A stretch of DNA of 64,000 nucleotides from F23-B02 sp963650165 (GTDB taxonomy: Bacteria > Bacillota > Clostridia > Oscillospirales > Oscillospiraceae). The notes beneath the pieces were generated by a model. That model searched no databases and was not told where the DNA came from. It saw only the letters and a program-made list of their open reading frames with translations. The stretch lies in the NCBI GenBank assembly GCA_963650165.1, contig CAVJKX010000005.1:52425-116424 (forward strand), given 5' to 3'. Shown here one piece after another: positions 25,653 through 35,108 of the stretch. Position 1 is the stretch's first letter; each line of letters starts with the position of its first letter. Position numbers and translations under genes: made by a program.

Positions 25653-25991
25653 ATGAAAAGAACGATCAAGAAGCAGTTTTGGTTTTCCCGTGATGAAGCG
25701 CAGGACTTGCAGAAAAAAGCCAAGAAAACCTGCCTGTCAGAAGCGGCGCTCGTCCGATTGCTACTCCGTGGCTATGAGCCGAAGGAGAAGCCCGACGACC
25801 GCTTCTATGATGCGATGCGAGAGTTCTCCGCCATCGGCAATAACATCCATCAGATCTCCGTCAAGGCAAACGCCCTCGGCTTTATCGACACACAGAAGCT
25901 GAATAGCGAGCTGGAGCGCCTGCACAAGTTTCAGGCAGATGTGGAGCGCCAGTTTCTCCGTCCCGGTGAGAGCAACCTGAAATGGCAGTAA
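25653..25991 (+). CDS. mobC: MobC-like relaxosome accessory protein
   Basis: A 112-residue protein with an N-terminal ribbon-helix-helix pattern (KKQFWFSRDEAQDLQKKAKK), then LSEAALVRLLLRGYEPKE, and a helical C-terminal half with SAIGNNIHQISVKANALG, the hallmark of MobC/MbeC-type plasmid mobilisation proteins. It would bind oriT and help the relaxase nick. AGAAAGG precedes its ATG. It overlaps the relaxase gene by 10 bases. Confidence 0.9.
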   Translation: MKRTIKKQFWFSRDEAQDLQKKAKKTCLSEAALVRLLLRGYEPKEKPDDRFYDAMREFSAIGNNIHQISVKANALGFIDTQKLNSELERLHKFQADVERQFLRPGESNLKWQ

Positions 25992-27364
25992 GTAAGCTGT
26001 GGCCGGTCACGGTTCGCCTTGCGACCGTTCTCGACTACGCTTCCAATCCTGAGAAAACCTCGAAGGCAAAATCCAAGTACAGCAATGCAGATTATCAGGC
26101 GCTTCGTGATGTTGTCAACTATGTAAAAAACGGCGAGAAAACCGAGCAGGAATTATTTTGTGAGGGGATCAACTGCACTCCGGCGATTGCCCGTGAGCAG
26201 TTTGTCACTGTCAAGGAACAGTTCGATAAGACAGACGGCATCCAAGCCTATCACGGCTATCTTAGCTTTAAGGAAACCGACATCACACCGGAGCTTGCCC
26301 AGCATATCGGAATGGAGTTCGCAAATTCCGTTTGGGGCAAGCAATATCAGGTGTTGGTGACGACCCATCTGAATACGGAGCATCTGCACTGTCATTTTGT
26401 TATCAACTCTGTTTCCTTTGTCGATGGGAAGCGTTGCCGGGATACCTCGTGGTTTAAGTTCTATAAGGAAGCTGATCGCATTTGTGAAAAGTACGGTATC
26501 AGCACGATCAAGGAACCGGAGCGTTATCCCGATGCAAAGTATCTGACCCAAAAGGATAAAGCCGGAATGCCCACACGCTATAATCTTGCCCGTGCAGCTT
26601 TGGATGAAGCCATTGCAATGAGCCACAATCTTCGGCAACTTGAATATCATCTGTCCGAGATGGGATACACCCTCGGCTCCAATCCCAAGCGGAAGTATTG
26701 GACAATTAAGGGAAAGGACGATGAACGCCCCATCCGTTTACACCGGCTCGGTGAGGAATACACCAAGGAGCGTATTACACAGCGACTCATTGAAAACCGT
26801 GACAACATCAACTTCGAGCCGTTCCAGCCGAAAACCTACCGACAGAAGCAATACCGGCTTAGAACACGGAGCGACAAAATCGAAAAAGTCGGCGGTCTGT
26901 ATGGACTGTATCTCTACTACTGCTACCGGCTCGGCTATCTGCCGAAGTACAAGGCAGGACAACAAAATCACGCACGAGTTCACTACCTTTTCAAAGAGGA
27001 CTTGATGAAGATAGATGAACTCACCAAACAAGTCACGCTGCTCGGCAAGCACCACATCGGTACAGACGAACAGCTTTTTTCATATCAGCACTCGGTCGAG
27101 GAGCAGATCAAGACATTAACTGCCGACAGAACGCACCTCCGAAATGAAATACGAAAAGTGAACATCACAGATGCAGAGCTGTCACAGGCAAAGGCAAGCA
27201 TTTCGCTTCTTACCGAAAAGCTGAAAGAACTCCGCAAGGAGGTCAAGCTCTGTCAGGACATCGCCGTCCGTTCCAAGGTCATCGAGGAAAAGGTGGATGC
27301 AGTCCGGGCAGAGGAAGAAAAATCAAAACGAAAGGAGAACCGCAACTATGAACAACGGCGGTGA
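25982..27364 (+). CDS. MobA/VirD2-type relaxase (MOBP-like)
   Basis: A 460-residue relaxase that would nick oriT, stay covalently bound to the 5' end and lead the strand into the recipient. It starts MAVSKLWPVTVRLATVLDYA; the metal-binding histidines are visible in THLNTEHLHCHFVINSVS near residues 127-144. Tyr18 or a tyrosine nearby would be the nucleophile, which I have not aligned. A helical C-terminal region ends in a coiled-coil of Lys, Glu and Leu. It overlaps mobC and pcfB, so the three genes are co-translated. Confidence 0.93.
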   Translation: MAVSKLWPVTVRLATVLDYASNPEKTSKAKSKYSNADYQALRDVVNYVKNGEKTEQELFCEGINCTPAIAREQFVTVKEQFDKTDGIQAYHGYLSFKETDITPELAQHIGMEFANSVWGKQYQVLVTTHLNTEHLHCHFVINSVSFVDGKRCRDTSWFKFYKEADRICEKYGISTIKEPERYPDAKYLTQKDKAGMPTRYNLARAALDEAIAMSHNLRQLEYHLSEMGYTLGSNPKRKYWTIKGKDDERPIRLHRLGEEYTKERITQRLIENRDNINFEPFQPKTYRQKQYRLRTRSDKIEKVGGLYGLYLYYCYRLGYLPKYKAGQQNHARVHYLFKEDLMKIDELTKQVTLLGKHHIGTDEQLFSYQHSVEEQIKTLTADRTHLRNEIRKVNITDAELSQAKASISLLTEKLKELRKEVKLCQDIAVRSKVIEEKVDAVRAEEEKSKRKENRNYEQRR

Positions 27365-28145
27365 TGCGGCTGAACAGGTCGTCAGGCTTTCGCTTGAAGG
27401 CTTTGAGGTCGCCGCAAAACTTACAGGCTCGGCGGCAAAAAATGTCGCCCTGCTTCTTGTGTCCGTGCTGAAGCAGGAGCAGCAGACCAAAGGCAAGGCA
27501 CGACTCACCAATATGATCAAGTCCGGAAAGGAACTGAAGGTCTTTTCTATCCCGAACAAGGACTTGGCACAGTTCACCAAACAGGCAAAGCGCTACGGCG
27601 TTCTTTACTGCGTCCTGAGAGATAAGAGCGCTAAGGGAGATAATGTTCCCGTGGATATTATCGCCCGTGCGGAGGACGCCTCCAAAATCCAGCGCATTGT
27701 GGAACGCTTTGAAATCGGCAAGGTCGATAAGGCTGGCGTTATCACGCAGGCGGAGCAGGACAAGGCTGACCGTGAAGCCGTGGCACAGGAAGTGCCGACG
27801 AAAACGAAGGGCGAGATCATTGTGGAAGAAGCAATGGGAAAACCCTTGCAGAAAGAAGGTCAGTCCCACGAAAACCCTACGGTCGCAAAGACGGAAAAAA
27901 GCCCTCCGTCCGAGCGAAGCTCCGAAACCAAAAGTTCGGCTACTGACCGGGGTACGGCAAAGCAAGCAGATAAGAAGCCTTCCGTAAGAGAAAAGCTGGA
28001 ACGCTATAAAGCTGCTGCAAGAGCCGACAAGGAGGCAGACCGTGCCGAGCCTGCGCTTTCAAAGGAGAAAGCCAAAACGCCTGAACCGTCCCGTCAGACG
28101 GTTCATACCCAGCCGAAACGACACAAGAAATCGAAAGAGAGGTAA
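27348..28145 (+). CDS. pcfB: PcfB/DUF3801-like coupling accessory protein
   Basis: A 265-residue protein. Residues 1-135 match PcfB: GGDAAEQVVRLSLEGFEV, AAKNVALLLVSVLKQEQ and FTKQAKRYGVLYCVLRD. PcfB of pCF10 helps link the relaxosome to the coupling protein at the membrane. The C-terminal half is low-complexity, rich in Lys, Glu, Ser and Pro. The start at ATG 27348 follows AAAGGAG and overlaps the end of the relaxase gene by 17 bases. Confidence 0.85.
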   Translation: MNNGGDAAEQVVRLSLEGFEVAAKLTGSAAKNVALLLVSVLKQEQQTKGKARLTNMIKSGKELKVFSIPNKDLAQFTKQAKRYGVLYCVLRDKSAKGDNVPVDIIARAEDASKIQRIVERFEIGKVDKAGVITQAEQDKADREAVAQEVPTKTKGEIIVEEAMGKPLQKEGQSHENPTVAKTEKSPPSERSSETKSSATDRGTAKQADKKPSVREKLERYKAAARADKEADRAEPALSKEKAKTPEPSRQTVHTQPKRHKKSKER

Positions 28146-28151
28146 TCAGCT

Positions 28152-29039
28152 ATGACCAACAATTTCACTCCCAAGAAGTCCGGGACTGCGGCTCGCCCGC
28201 AGCTCTCCCCGGAGGAATACGCCGCCAAGAAAAAGGCGGAGAAGGATGCCGTATATCAGATGATCGACGACACCGCAGCCGAGATCGTCCGTGACCCCGA
28301 CAAGTTCAGAGCCTACCTCGATACGCAGGCACGAATGGATCGCTACTCTGCCGCCAACGCTCTGCTCATTTATAAGCAGCAGCCGCAGGCGACCCAGCTT
28401 AAAGATTTCCGTGACTGGCAGGAGGACGGCGTGAAGGTCAATAAGGGTGCCAAGAGCCTGTCCATTCTTGAACCCGTGGAATACACCAAGAACGACAGCT
28501 CTACCGGCATTGCCTACAATGTGAAGAAAGTGTTCGATGTGGCGCAGACCAGCGGTAAGAAACCTGCCGCACCGACCCTTGACCGTGACCCCCGAAAGCT
28601 CGTTGCCATTATGCTCGACACGGCTCCCATTGATGTGACGACCGTGGAAGAACTTCCTTCTCCCAATATGGGAGCGTTCTATAAGAACGAGGATCAGACG
28701 CTCTACATCAAGCGGGACATCGGGAACAGTGTGGCGCTTTGTCAGTGCGTGGCACAGGAGTTGGGTCACGCCCAGCTTGCAATGACCTGCGAAGCATATA
28801 GCCGCAGGGATATGGGCTTTTCTGCTGTCTGCGTCGGCTATATGCTCTGCCGTAAGTTTGGCGTGGATGTGAAGAACTTCGCCATTGACCGAATCCCCGA
28901 AGAACTGGCAAGTAAGTCCCCCAAGGAGATCCGTGCGGAGCTTTCCAAGACTCGTGCGGCTATGAGCGAGATCGGTTCCCGTGTGTCGGAGGAAATCTAC
29001 CGTCGCCGAGCAGACCGAAGCAAAGATCAGGAAAGATGA
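28152..29039 (+). CDS. ArdC-like antirestriction protein with a degenerate metallopeptidase motif
   Basis: A 295-residue soluble protein. The N-terminal half is an ArdC-type ssDNA-binding domain (YSAANALLIYKQQPQATQLKD, then WQEDGVKVNKGAKSLSI). The C-terminal half resembles the ArdC metallopeptidase-like domain, but the expected HExxH reads AQELGHAQ: Gln202 replaces the first His, while Glu203 and His206 remain. Antirestriction is therefore likely to rest on DNA binding, with peptidase activity doubtful. It follows pcfB by 6 bases in the transfer operon. Confidence 0.82.
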   Translation: MTNNFTPKKSGTAARPQLSPEEYAAKKKAEKDAVYQMIDDTAAEIVRDPDKFRAYLDTQARMDRYSAANALLIYKQQPQATQLKDFRDWQEDGVKVNKGAKSLSILEPVEYTKNDSSTGIAYNVKKVFDVAQTSGKKPAAPTLDRDPRKLVAIMLDTAPIDVTTVEELPSPNMGAFYKNEDQTLYIKRDIGNSVALCQCVAQELGHAQLAMTCEAYSRRDMGFSAVCVGYMLCRKFGVDVKNFAIDRIPEELASKSPKEIRAELSKTRAAMSEIGSRVSEEIYRRRADRSKDQER

Positions 29040-29049
29040 GGTGTGACTG

Positions 29050-29256
29050 ATGAAAGAGGAACGCTATCACATTGCCTTGGACGACTATGAACACGGCGTT
29101 GTCATTCGTGCGCTGAACGATACCAAGACCGACCTGATGAATGAGGGAAAGTCTACCGACGCTGTTGACGACCTTATCATCAAGGTCGGCTATGCCCCAA
29201 AGAAAAAGTTTAAGGTAATCGAGCGAAAGGAAGATTCCGGTCGTGAATCGAGATAA
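29050..29256 (+). CDS. small ICE protein, 68 residues, upstream of virD4
   Basis: A 68-residue soluble protein beginning MKEERYHIALDDYEHGVVIR with a Lys-rich C-terminus. GAGGTG lies upstream of the ATG, 10 bases after the ArdC-like gene; it overlaps virD4 by 14 bases. The same small gene is a frequent neighbour of the coupling protein in gut Firmicutes ICEs. Function not known. Confidence 0.75.
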   Translation: MKEERYHIALDDYEHGVVIRALNDTKTDLMNEGKSTDAVDDLIIKVGYAPKKKFKVIERKEDSGRESR

Positions 29257-31090
29257 CGACCGACAGACTTCCATTATCCTCTCCCTGATCGGTATTCTGC
29301 CTGTTGTATGGCTTGGACTTCTCATTGCGCCGTCTGTGAAGGGCGGCTTGCCTGAGATATTGCCGAGCTTGATGAATGTGATGAGCGACCCTTTCCATAT
29401 AGAGTTCTGCGAGGACAGTGTGAAAACTGTCCTCGTTTTGCTTCTCTGCTATGGAATGGGCATCGGCATCTATTTCTCTACACGCAGAAACTACCGACGC
29501 CGAGAGGAACACGGCAGTGCAAAATGGGGCAACGCCAAAGCCGTGGACAAGAAATACCGACAGAACCCACCATCCGAAAACAAACTGATGACGCAGGATG
29601 TCCGCATTGGACTCAACGGTAAGAAACACCGCCGCAATCTGAATACCCTTGTCTGCGGCGGCTCCGGTGCCGGTAAGACCCGCTTCTACTGTAAGCCGAA
29701 TCTGATGCAGGCAAACACCAGCTATGTTATCCTTGACCCGAAAGGCGAGATCGTCCGTGATGTGGGAAATCTGCTGGAGAAAAGGGGCTACGAGATTCGA
29801 GTCCTTGACCTGATCTCAATGGAAAAGAGCCACTGCTACAACCCGTTTGTCTATCTCCATTCGGATAATGATGTGCAGCGCCTTGTCACCAACCTGTTTA
29901 AGAGTACCACCCCGAAGGGCAGTCAGTCCCAAGACCCGTTTTGGGATACCTCGGCTTCAATGCTGTTGTCTGCGCTCGTCTACTACCTTCATTATGAAGC
30001 GCCAGAGGACGAGCAGAACTTTGCGATGGTAATGGAGATGCTACAAGCTGCTTCCATCGACGACGAGGAAGATCCACGACCTTCGCCGCTTGATTGCCTG
30101 TTTGCCGACTTGGAGTTGGACAGACCTGACCACATCGCTCTGAAATACTATCGCTCTTATCACACCGGTTCGGCAAAGACGCTGAAATCTATTCAGATCA
30201 CCCTTGCCGCAAGACTTGAAAAGTTCAACTTGGAGAGCTTGGCGGCGCTGACCTGTACTGATGAGCTTGATCTTGCTTCTATGGGTGAAAAGAAAGTGGC
30301 GTTGTTCGCTATTATCCCGGATAACGATACGAGCTTCAACTTTTTGGTCAGTCTACTTTATACCCAATTATTCCAGCAACTTTTCTTTTCTGCTGACCAT
30401 ATTCACGGCGGCGCATTGCCGATACCAGTTCACTTCTTGATGGACGAGTTCGCTAATGTCAGTCTACCGGATGACTTCGATAAGATCCTTTCCGTTATGC
30501 GCTCCCGTGGTGTGTTTGTGTCCATCATCCTTCAGAACTTGGCACAGCTCAAGGCACTGTTTGAAAAGCAGTGGGAATCCATCGTCGGCAACTGCGATGA
30601 GTTTCTCTACTTGGGCGGCAATGAGCAGTCCACCCACAAGTATGTGAGTGAGCTACTGGGCAAGGAAACCATCGACACGAATACCTACGGAAAGAGTTCC
30701 GGACGAAGCGGAAACTATTCCACCAACTATCAGATCAGCGGTCGTGAGCTTCTGACTCCCGATGAGGTTCGTATGCTCGACAACCGCTACGCTATCCTGT
30801 TCATTCGAGGGGAACTCCCCATTATGGACTTGAAATATGACATTCTCAAGCACCCTGCCGTTGATCTGACTGCCGATGGAAAAGGCGGTATCTATCAGCA
30901 CGGCAAGGTCACGAGCAATGTTGCGACCATCGAGGTGCAATACCTCGACCCCGATAACCTGCCGGATATGGAGGTGTCGGAAACCACCTATGAGTTGTTG
31001 TCCGATGAGGACTTCGACTCGGAAAATACCACTACAACTTCAAAAAACTACGGAGGTAACTACTATGAACATTTTCAAGAAGAACACTGA
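29243..31090 (+). CDS. virD4: VirD4/TraG-type coupling protein
   Basis: A 615-residue membrane ATPase that delivers the relaxase-DNA complex to the secretion channel. Two N-terminal membrane helices (IILSLIGILPVVWLGLLIA and TVLVLLLCYGMGIGIYF) precede the ATPase domain, with Walker A CGGSGAGKTR near residue 139 and the paired motif YVILDPKGEIVRDVG. VHFLMDEFANV is the Walker B box. It starts at GTG 29243, 10 bases after AAAGGAAG. Its end overlaps maff2 by 26 bases. Confidence 0.94.
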   Translation: MNRDNDRQTSIILSLIGILPVVWLGLLIAPSVKGGLPEILPSLMNVMSDPFHIEFCEDSVKTVLVLLLCYGMGIGIYFSTRRNYRRREEHGSAKWGNAKAVDKKYRQNPPSENKLMTQDVRIGLNGKKHRRNLNTLVCGGSGAGKTRFYCKPNLMQANTSYVILDPKGEIVRDVGNLLEKRGYEIRVLDLISMEKSHCYNPFVYLHSDNDVQRLVTNLFKSTTPKGSQSQDPFWDTSASMLLSALVYYLHYEAPEDEQNFAMVMEMLQAASIDDEEDPRPSPLDCLFADLELDRPDHIALKYYRSYHTGSAKTLKSIQITLAARLEKFNLESLAALTCTDELDLASMGEKKVALFAIIPDNDTSFNFLVSLLYTQLFQQLFFSADHIHGGALPIPVHFLMDEFANVSLPDDFDKILSVMRSRGVFVSIILQNLAQLKALFEKQWESIVGNCDEFLYLGGNEQSTHKYVSELLGKETIDTNTYGKSSGRSGNYSTNYQISGRELLTPDEVRMLDNRYAILFIRGELPIMDLKYDILKHPAVDLTADGKGGIYQHGKVTSNVATIEVQYLDPDNLPDMEVSETTYELLSDEDFDSENTTTTSKNYGGNYYEHFQEEH

Positions 31091-31421
31091 GAAGCACACC
31101 ACCAAGCTGCCTATGACCGGCAAGGTCAAGAAGGGCTTCCGCATTTACTGCACCGCTATTATGGGTGCGGCACTCGTCCTCGGTACTTCGGTCACGGCTT
31201 TTGCTGCCGGCGACCCCATTACCGTTATCAATAACCTGTCCACCTTTATCTTCGGTCTGATTCGTGCCATTGGGCTTATCCTGCTGGGCTTCGGCGTCGT
31301 GCAGGTCGGTCTGTCCCTGAAGTCCCACGACCCCTCTCAGCGAGCCAACGGCTTCCTCACTCTCGCAGGTGGTGTCATCATCACCTTTGCCAAGGAGATC
31401 CTCGACTTGATCGTCGGCTAA
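31065..31421 (+). CDS. Maff2/VirB2-like small membrane protein
   Basis: A 118-residue membrane protein with a cleavable signal or first helix ending TSVTAFAAGDP and two further hydrophobic segments (STFIFGLIRAIGLILLGFGV and GFLTLAGGVIITFAKEILDL). This is the Maff2 family pattern; by position and topology it is the likely pilin-like VirB2 counterpart. CGGAGG precedes ATG 31065, inside the end of virD4. A GC-rich hairpin (31437-31466) without a U tract follows and may set the ratio of this abundant subunit to the genes downstream. Confidence 0.85.
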   Translation: MNIFKKNTEKHTTKLPMTGKVKKGFRIYCTAIMGAALVLGTSVTAFAAGDPITVINNLSTFIFGLIRAIGLILLGFGVVQVGLSLKSHDPSQRANGFLTLAGGVIITFAKEILDLIVG

Positions 31422-31436
31422 GTTCATTCACACCGT

Positions 31437-31466
31437 GGGGTGTTCCTGGCTTTTCAGGAACACCCC
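31437..31466 (+). terminator. attenuator-type hairpin between maff2 and virB6
   Basis: GGGGTGTTCCTG (31437-31448) pairs perfectly with CAGGAACACCCC (31455-31466). No U tract follows, so partial read-through or 3' end protection is more likely than full termination. Confidence 0.55.
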
Positions 31467-31492
31467 CTATTCTCTGAAAGGAGGTGCTTTTC

Positions 31493-32036
31493 GTGAGCGA
31501 CAACTGGGTCGTACAAAATCTTCAAAGCGCACTGGAAACTTGGAACGAAAAGCTGGCTGAGATTTGGCAACTTATCACGACAACGCCGCAGGACTTCAAA
31601 GGCGGAGGGATTTGGGGCGTGATCGTCAATATCAACGGCGCAGTGCAGTCTATCGGGCTTGCACTTCTTGTGCTGTTTTTCGTCGCCGGTATGGTGAAAA
31701 CCTGCGGCTCGTTCACAGAGGTCAAGAAGCCGGAACACGCTCTGAAGCTGTTCGTCCGCTTCGCCATCGCCAAGGGTGCTATTACCTATGGTATGGAACT
31801 GATGCTCGCCTTGTTCAATATCGTGCAGGGAACGATCTCTACGATTATGAGTTCGGCAGGCTTCGGTTCACCACAACAGACGGTTCTACCGGCTGAAATG
31901 ATAACGACTATTGAGGACTGCGGCTTCTTTGAGTCCATCCCATTGTGGGCGGTCACGCTCATCGGCGGGCTGTTTATTACCGTGATGTCCTTTATCCTGA
32001 TAATGACTGTGTACGGGCGTTTCTTTAAGCTCTATA
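31493..32036 (+). CDS. VirB6/TrbL-like channel protein, exon 1 (interrupted by a group II intron)
   Basis: The first 181 codons plus one base of a polytopic conjugation protein. GTG 31493 follows AAAGGAGG by 8 bases. The sequence begins MSDNWVVQNLQSALETWNEK and has at least three membrane segments (IGLALLVLFFVAGMV; the region around MELMLALFNIVQG; AVTLIGGLFITVMSFILIM). The frame is cut after the first base of a Met codon by the intron at 32037 and resumes at 34611. Joined, the exons give 837 bases, a 278-residue protein, with MTVYGRFFKLY running into MYTALAPIPL. Without splicing the frame would stop at 32062. Confidence 0.88.
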
Positions 32037-34610
32037 GTGCGCCCGGAAGGACTGCGGCGTAAGCCAATGCAGTCTGTGGGTAATTGGAAATTCCGCCTTT
32101 GGCAAGGCGGTAGGAAAAGGTATCAACGAGAGGAGGTGAACTATCGCCTATCATCACCCGACTTATCCGGCGGGGAAACCCAATGGGGAGTGTAGCATGT
32201 CGGGAAAGCCGCAAGCTGACTAACTATCAAGCCACTGCTGAACGGTGAGATGAAAGGTTGTGAACGAGGAATAAGGCTAAACTGCCTGAAGGGCAGTCCA
32301 AGACGGCATACTTGAGCCGACGGCGTAGGATAGTTGTATTCGCCGTATGTCGTGGCAACCGGGGACAGGTATTCGCTGGTTGCGTAATACCCATGACAGT
32401 CAGCCGCAGTAAGCGGAAACGGACGAAAACCCACTCCGACATCACAACAAGCTATTTCCAGTTATCTAACCGGGGATTGCCTAACCCGAAACGCCGGGGA
32501 AACCTGGCTATGCGTAATGCCTTATGGTGATAAATTTCAAGGGTTAAGCCTAAGAAAGATGACGCTGAAAATTCGATATGGCAACGGAGCCGCCGTAGTA
32601 GTCCGAGGTTGGGAAAGCCAACTACATGGCGAAGGGCGGCAGGGTATCAACCAAAATATTGAAGGAAAGGTGCGTGAGGCACTATGAGAAGTCCTCAAAA
32701 TGTTTTGGAAAGTCTAAAATCCAAAGCAACAAATGCAAACTACCACTATCAAAGACTCTATCGTAATCTGTACAATCCTGAGTTTTATTTGCTGGCGTAT
32801 CAGCGCATACAGGCAAAACAGGGTAACATGACTGCCGGGACAGACGGGAAAACAATTGACGGCATGGGTATGAAGCGGATTGAAAATCTTATTGAAAAAT
32901 TGAGAGATTACAGTTACCAGCCGAAACCCGCCCGGAGAATGTACATCCCGAAAGCAAACGGCAAAATGCGCCCATTAGGTATTCCGTCCTTTGACGATAA
33001 ACTTGTTCAGGAAGTTGTGCGCCTGATACTGGAAAGTATTTACGAGCCTACTTTCTGCAACACTTCACACGGATTTCGCCCGAAGCGGAGCTGCCATACA
33101 GCCTTGCAACACATTAAGCGGAATTATACCGGGGTGAAGTGGTTTGTCGAGGGCGACATCAAAGGGTGCTTTGACAACATTGACCACCATGTTTTGGTGC
33201 AAATACTCCGCAGACGCATTACAGATGAACACTTCATCGGCCTAATCTGGAAGTTCCTAAAAGCGGGCTACATGGAAAATTGGGTATATCACAACACCTA
33301 TTCCGGCACGCCACAGGGATCGCTAATTAGTCCGATACTGGCGAACATCTACCTCAACGAATTGGATGTATTCATGGCAAGCTATGCCCAAGCCTTTAAC
33401 CGTGGTGCAAAGCGTCAAATCAATCCGGCATATAAAAAGCCGCTTGATGTAAGACGTGGAAAACAGGAATGGCTAAAACGCAATGAAAACAAAATCAGCG
33501 AGGAAAAGCGGCGTGAGGTAACAGCGCAAATTCAGGAAATCAACCAGTATCTCCGAACGATTCCTTATGGCGACCCGATGGATAATGAGTATAGGCGCAT
33601 TGTCTATGTTCGCTACGCCGACGACTTTCTTATCGGTATTATCGGCAGTAAAGCGGACGCAAAACAAGTCAAGGCTGATGTGGGAATGTTTATCAGCAAT
33701 GAGCTCCATTTGGAGATGTCATCAGAAAAAACACTCATTACACATGGCAATGACTTTGCTCATTTTCTCGGCTATGAAATCACCGCCAGCTCGGAGCAAA
33801 ACAGTACCCGCATGAAAACAGGATATACCAAGCGTTCCTATACCGGGCGAATCAAATTGTATGTACCGAAAGAGAAATGGCTCAACCGCTTGTTCTCTTA
33901 CGGTGCGTTAAAAATCAATTTGTTGGAGGGAAAGGAAGTTTGGGAACCCACACGCAGACCGGGACTGATGCGACTGGACGACATTGAAATTCTGAATCAG
34001 TACAACGCAGAAGTGCGTGGATTGTACAACTACTATCGGTTAGCACACAATGTATCGGTGCTGAACTCGTTCCTTTATGTGATGAAATTCAGCATGTACA
34101 AAACGTTTGCCGGGAAATATCGGACGAGCATGCGCAAAATCATTCGAAAGTACAGCCGTGATGGGGATTTTATCGTGTCATATCCAACGAAGAAAGGCAC
34201 AAAATCTACCGTATTCTACAATCAGGGAATGCGTTATGACGACAAGATTGTAGTGACGGAAAACCCTGACATAATCGGCAGAACGAATGAAAATCGTCGC
34301 TATACAAGCCTGATTGACCGCCTGAAAGGTAACACTTGCGAATGGTGCAAAGCCGAAACAAGGGACATTGAGATTCATCATGTCCGAAAACTCAAAGATT
34401 TAAGTGGTAAGGCAGAATGGGAACGCCACATGATTGCACGTAAACGCAAGACAATGGCACTGTGCCATTCCTGCCATGTAAAGCTGCACAACGGGAAATT
34501 AGACTGATACCTGGAAAGCCGGATACATCGAGAGGTGTACGTCCGGTTTGGAGGGGAGCGTTTGGAAACCTACCGCAGTAATACGGTAAGGCGCCGGGCG
34601 CTTACCCTAC
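32037..34610 (+). mobile_element. group II intron, full length, inserted in virB6
   Basis: A 2574-base retroelement. The 5' end reads GTGCGCC, the standard group II start. The 3' end carries a domain V-like hairpin (about 34517-34550, AAAGCCGGATACAT on the 5' strand and GTGTACGTCCGGTTT on the 3' strand) and a domain VI-like helix ending in CTAC at 34610. The 640 bases before the reverse transcriptase are richly structured, as expected for domains I-III. Boundaries were set by requiring the flanking virB6 exons to join in frame; they fit exactly. The intron should splice from the virB6 message. Confidence 0.9.
32684..34507 (+). CDS. ltrA: group II intron reverse transcriptase/maturase with HNH domain
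   Basis: A 607-residue multifunctional intron protein. The reverse transcriptase domain covers about residues 60-375, with IPSFDDKLVQEVVR, GDIKGCFDNIDH and the catalytic YADD box in VRYADDFLIGI. Domain X (maturase) follows around ALKINLLEG to RGLYNYYRLAHNVSVL. The C-terminus is an HNH endonuclease: CEWCKAETRDIEIHHV and LCHSCHVKLHNGK. It lies in intron domain IV and would promote splicing and retrohoming. GAAAGG precedes the ATG. It appears intact. Confidence 0.94.
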   Translation: MRSPQNVLESLKSKATNANYHYQRLYRNLYNPEFYLLAYQRIQAKQGNMTAGTDGKTIDGMGMKRIENLIEKLRDYSYQPKPARRMYIPKANGKMRPLGIPSFDDKLVQEVVRLILESIYEPTFCNTSHGFRPKRSCHTALQHIKRNYTGVKWFVEGDIKGCFDNIDHHVLVQILRRRITDEHFIGLIWKFLKAGYMENWVYHNTYSGTPQGSLISPILANIYLNELDVFMASYAQAFNRGAKRQINPAYKKPLDVRRGKQEWLKRNENKISEEKRREVTAQIQEINQYLRTIPYGDPMDNEYRRIVYVRYADDFLIGIIGSKADAKQVKADVGMFISNELHLEMSSEKTLITHGNDFAHFLGYEITASSEQNSTRMKTGYTKRSYTGRIKLYVPKEKWLNRLFSYGALKINLLEGKEVWEPTRRPGLMRLDDIEILNQYNAEVRGLYNYYRLAHNVSVLNSFLYVMKFSMYKTFAGKYRTSMRKIIRKYSRDGDFIVSYPTKKGTKSTVFYNQGMRYDDKIVVTENPDIIGRTNENRRYTSLIDRLKGNTCEWCKAETRDIEIHHVRKLKDLSGKAEWERHMIARKRKTMALCHSCHVKLHNGKLD

Positions 34611-34903
34611 TGTACACGGCGCTTGCGCCCATTCCGCTTTCCACCTTTGCCGGTGAGCCGAGTCAGAATGTTGGCAAGTCCTTTATCAAAAGCTACTGCG
34701 CCGTCTGCTTGGAAGGCGCAGTGATCGTGCTGTCCTGCATTATTTTCTCGCTCTTTGCGTCCTCGCCGCCCGTGGTAAACCCCGATGCGGCGGCGGTCAC
34801 ACAGGTGTGGAGCTATGTAGGCGAACTGCTCTTTAATATGCTTGTCCTCGTTGGTTCGGTCAAGATGAGCGACCGTATTATCAGAGAGATGATGGGGCTG
34901 TAA
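34611..34903 (+). CDS. VirB6/TrbL-like channel protein, exon 2
   Basis: The C-terminal 97 codons of the gene that starts at 31493. The exon begins with the last two bases of a Met codon and continues YTALAPIPLSTFAGEPSQNV, then VCLEGAVIVLSCIIFSLF and GELLFNMLVLVGSVKM as membrane segments, ending REMMGL. This exon has no start of its own, so the protein depends on intron splicing. The next gene begins 10 bases after the stop. Confidence 0.88.
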
Positions 34904-34913
34904 GGAGCGCACT

Positions 34914-35108
34914 ATGAAAAACAACACCAAAATCTATAACCGCTTCAAGGGATTTACCCTTGAGGACTGCGATTGCAGATATTGCCTGTACTACGGCGGC
35001 AGACGCAAAGGCAAGGTAAACTGCCTTGCGGATGAGTGTGTATGTGCCGACGAAATCCGTCAGGCTAAGGACCGCTATCGTAGAGAAAGGAGCTTTAATG
35101 GAAGTTAA
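34914..35108 (+). CDS. small Cys-rich ICE protein, 64 residues
   Basis: A 64-residue protein with six cysteines in DCDCRYCLYYGG and VNCLADECVCADE, suggesting a zinc-binding knuckle. AAGGAGC precedes the ATG, 10 bases after virB6; the end overlaps prgI by 11 bases. Homologous small Cys-rich genes usually sit between the VirB6-like and PrgI-like genes in this ICE family. Function unknown. Confidence 0.78.
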   Translation: MKNNTKIYNRFKGFTLEDCDCRYCLYYGGRRKGKVNCLADECVCADEIRQAKDRYRRERSFNGS

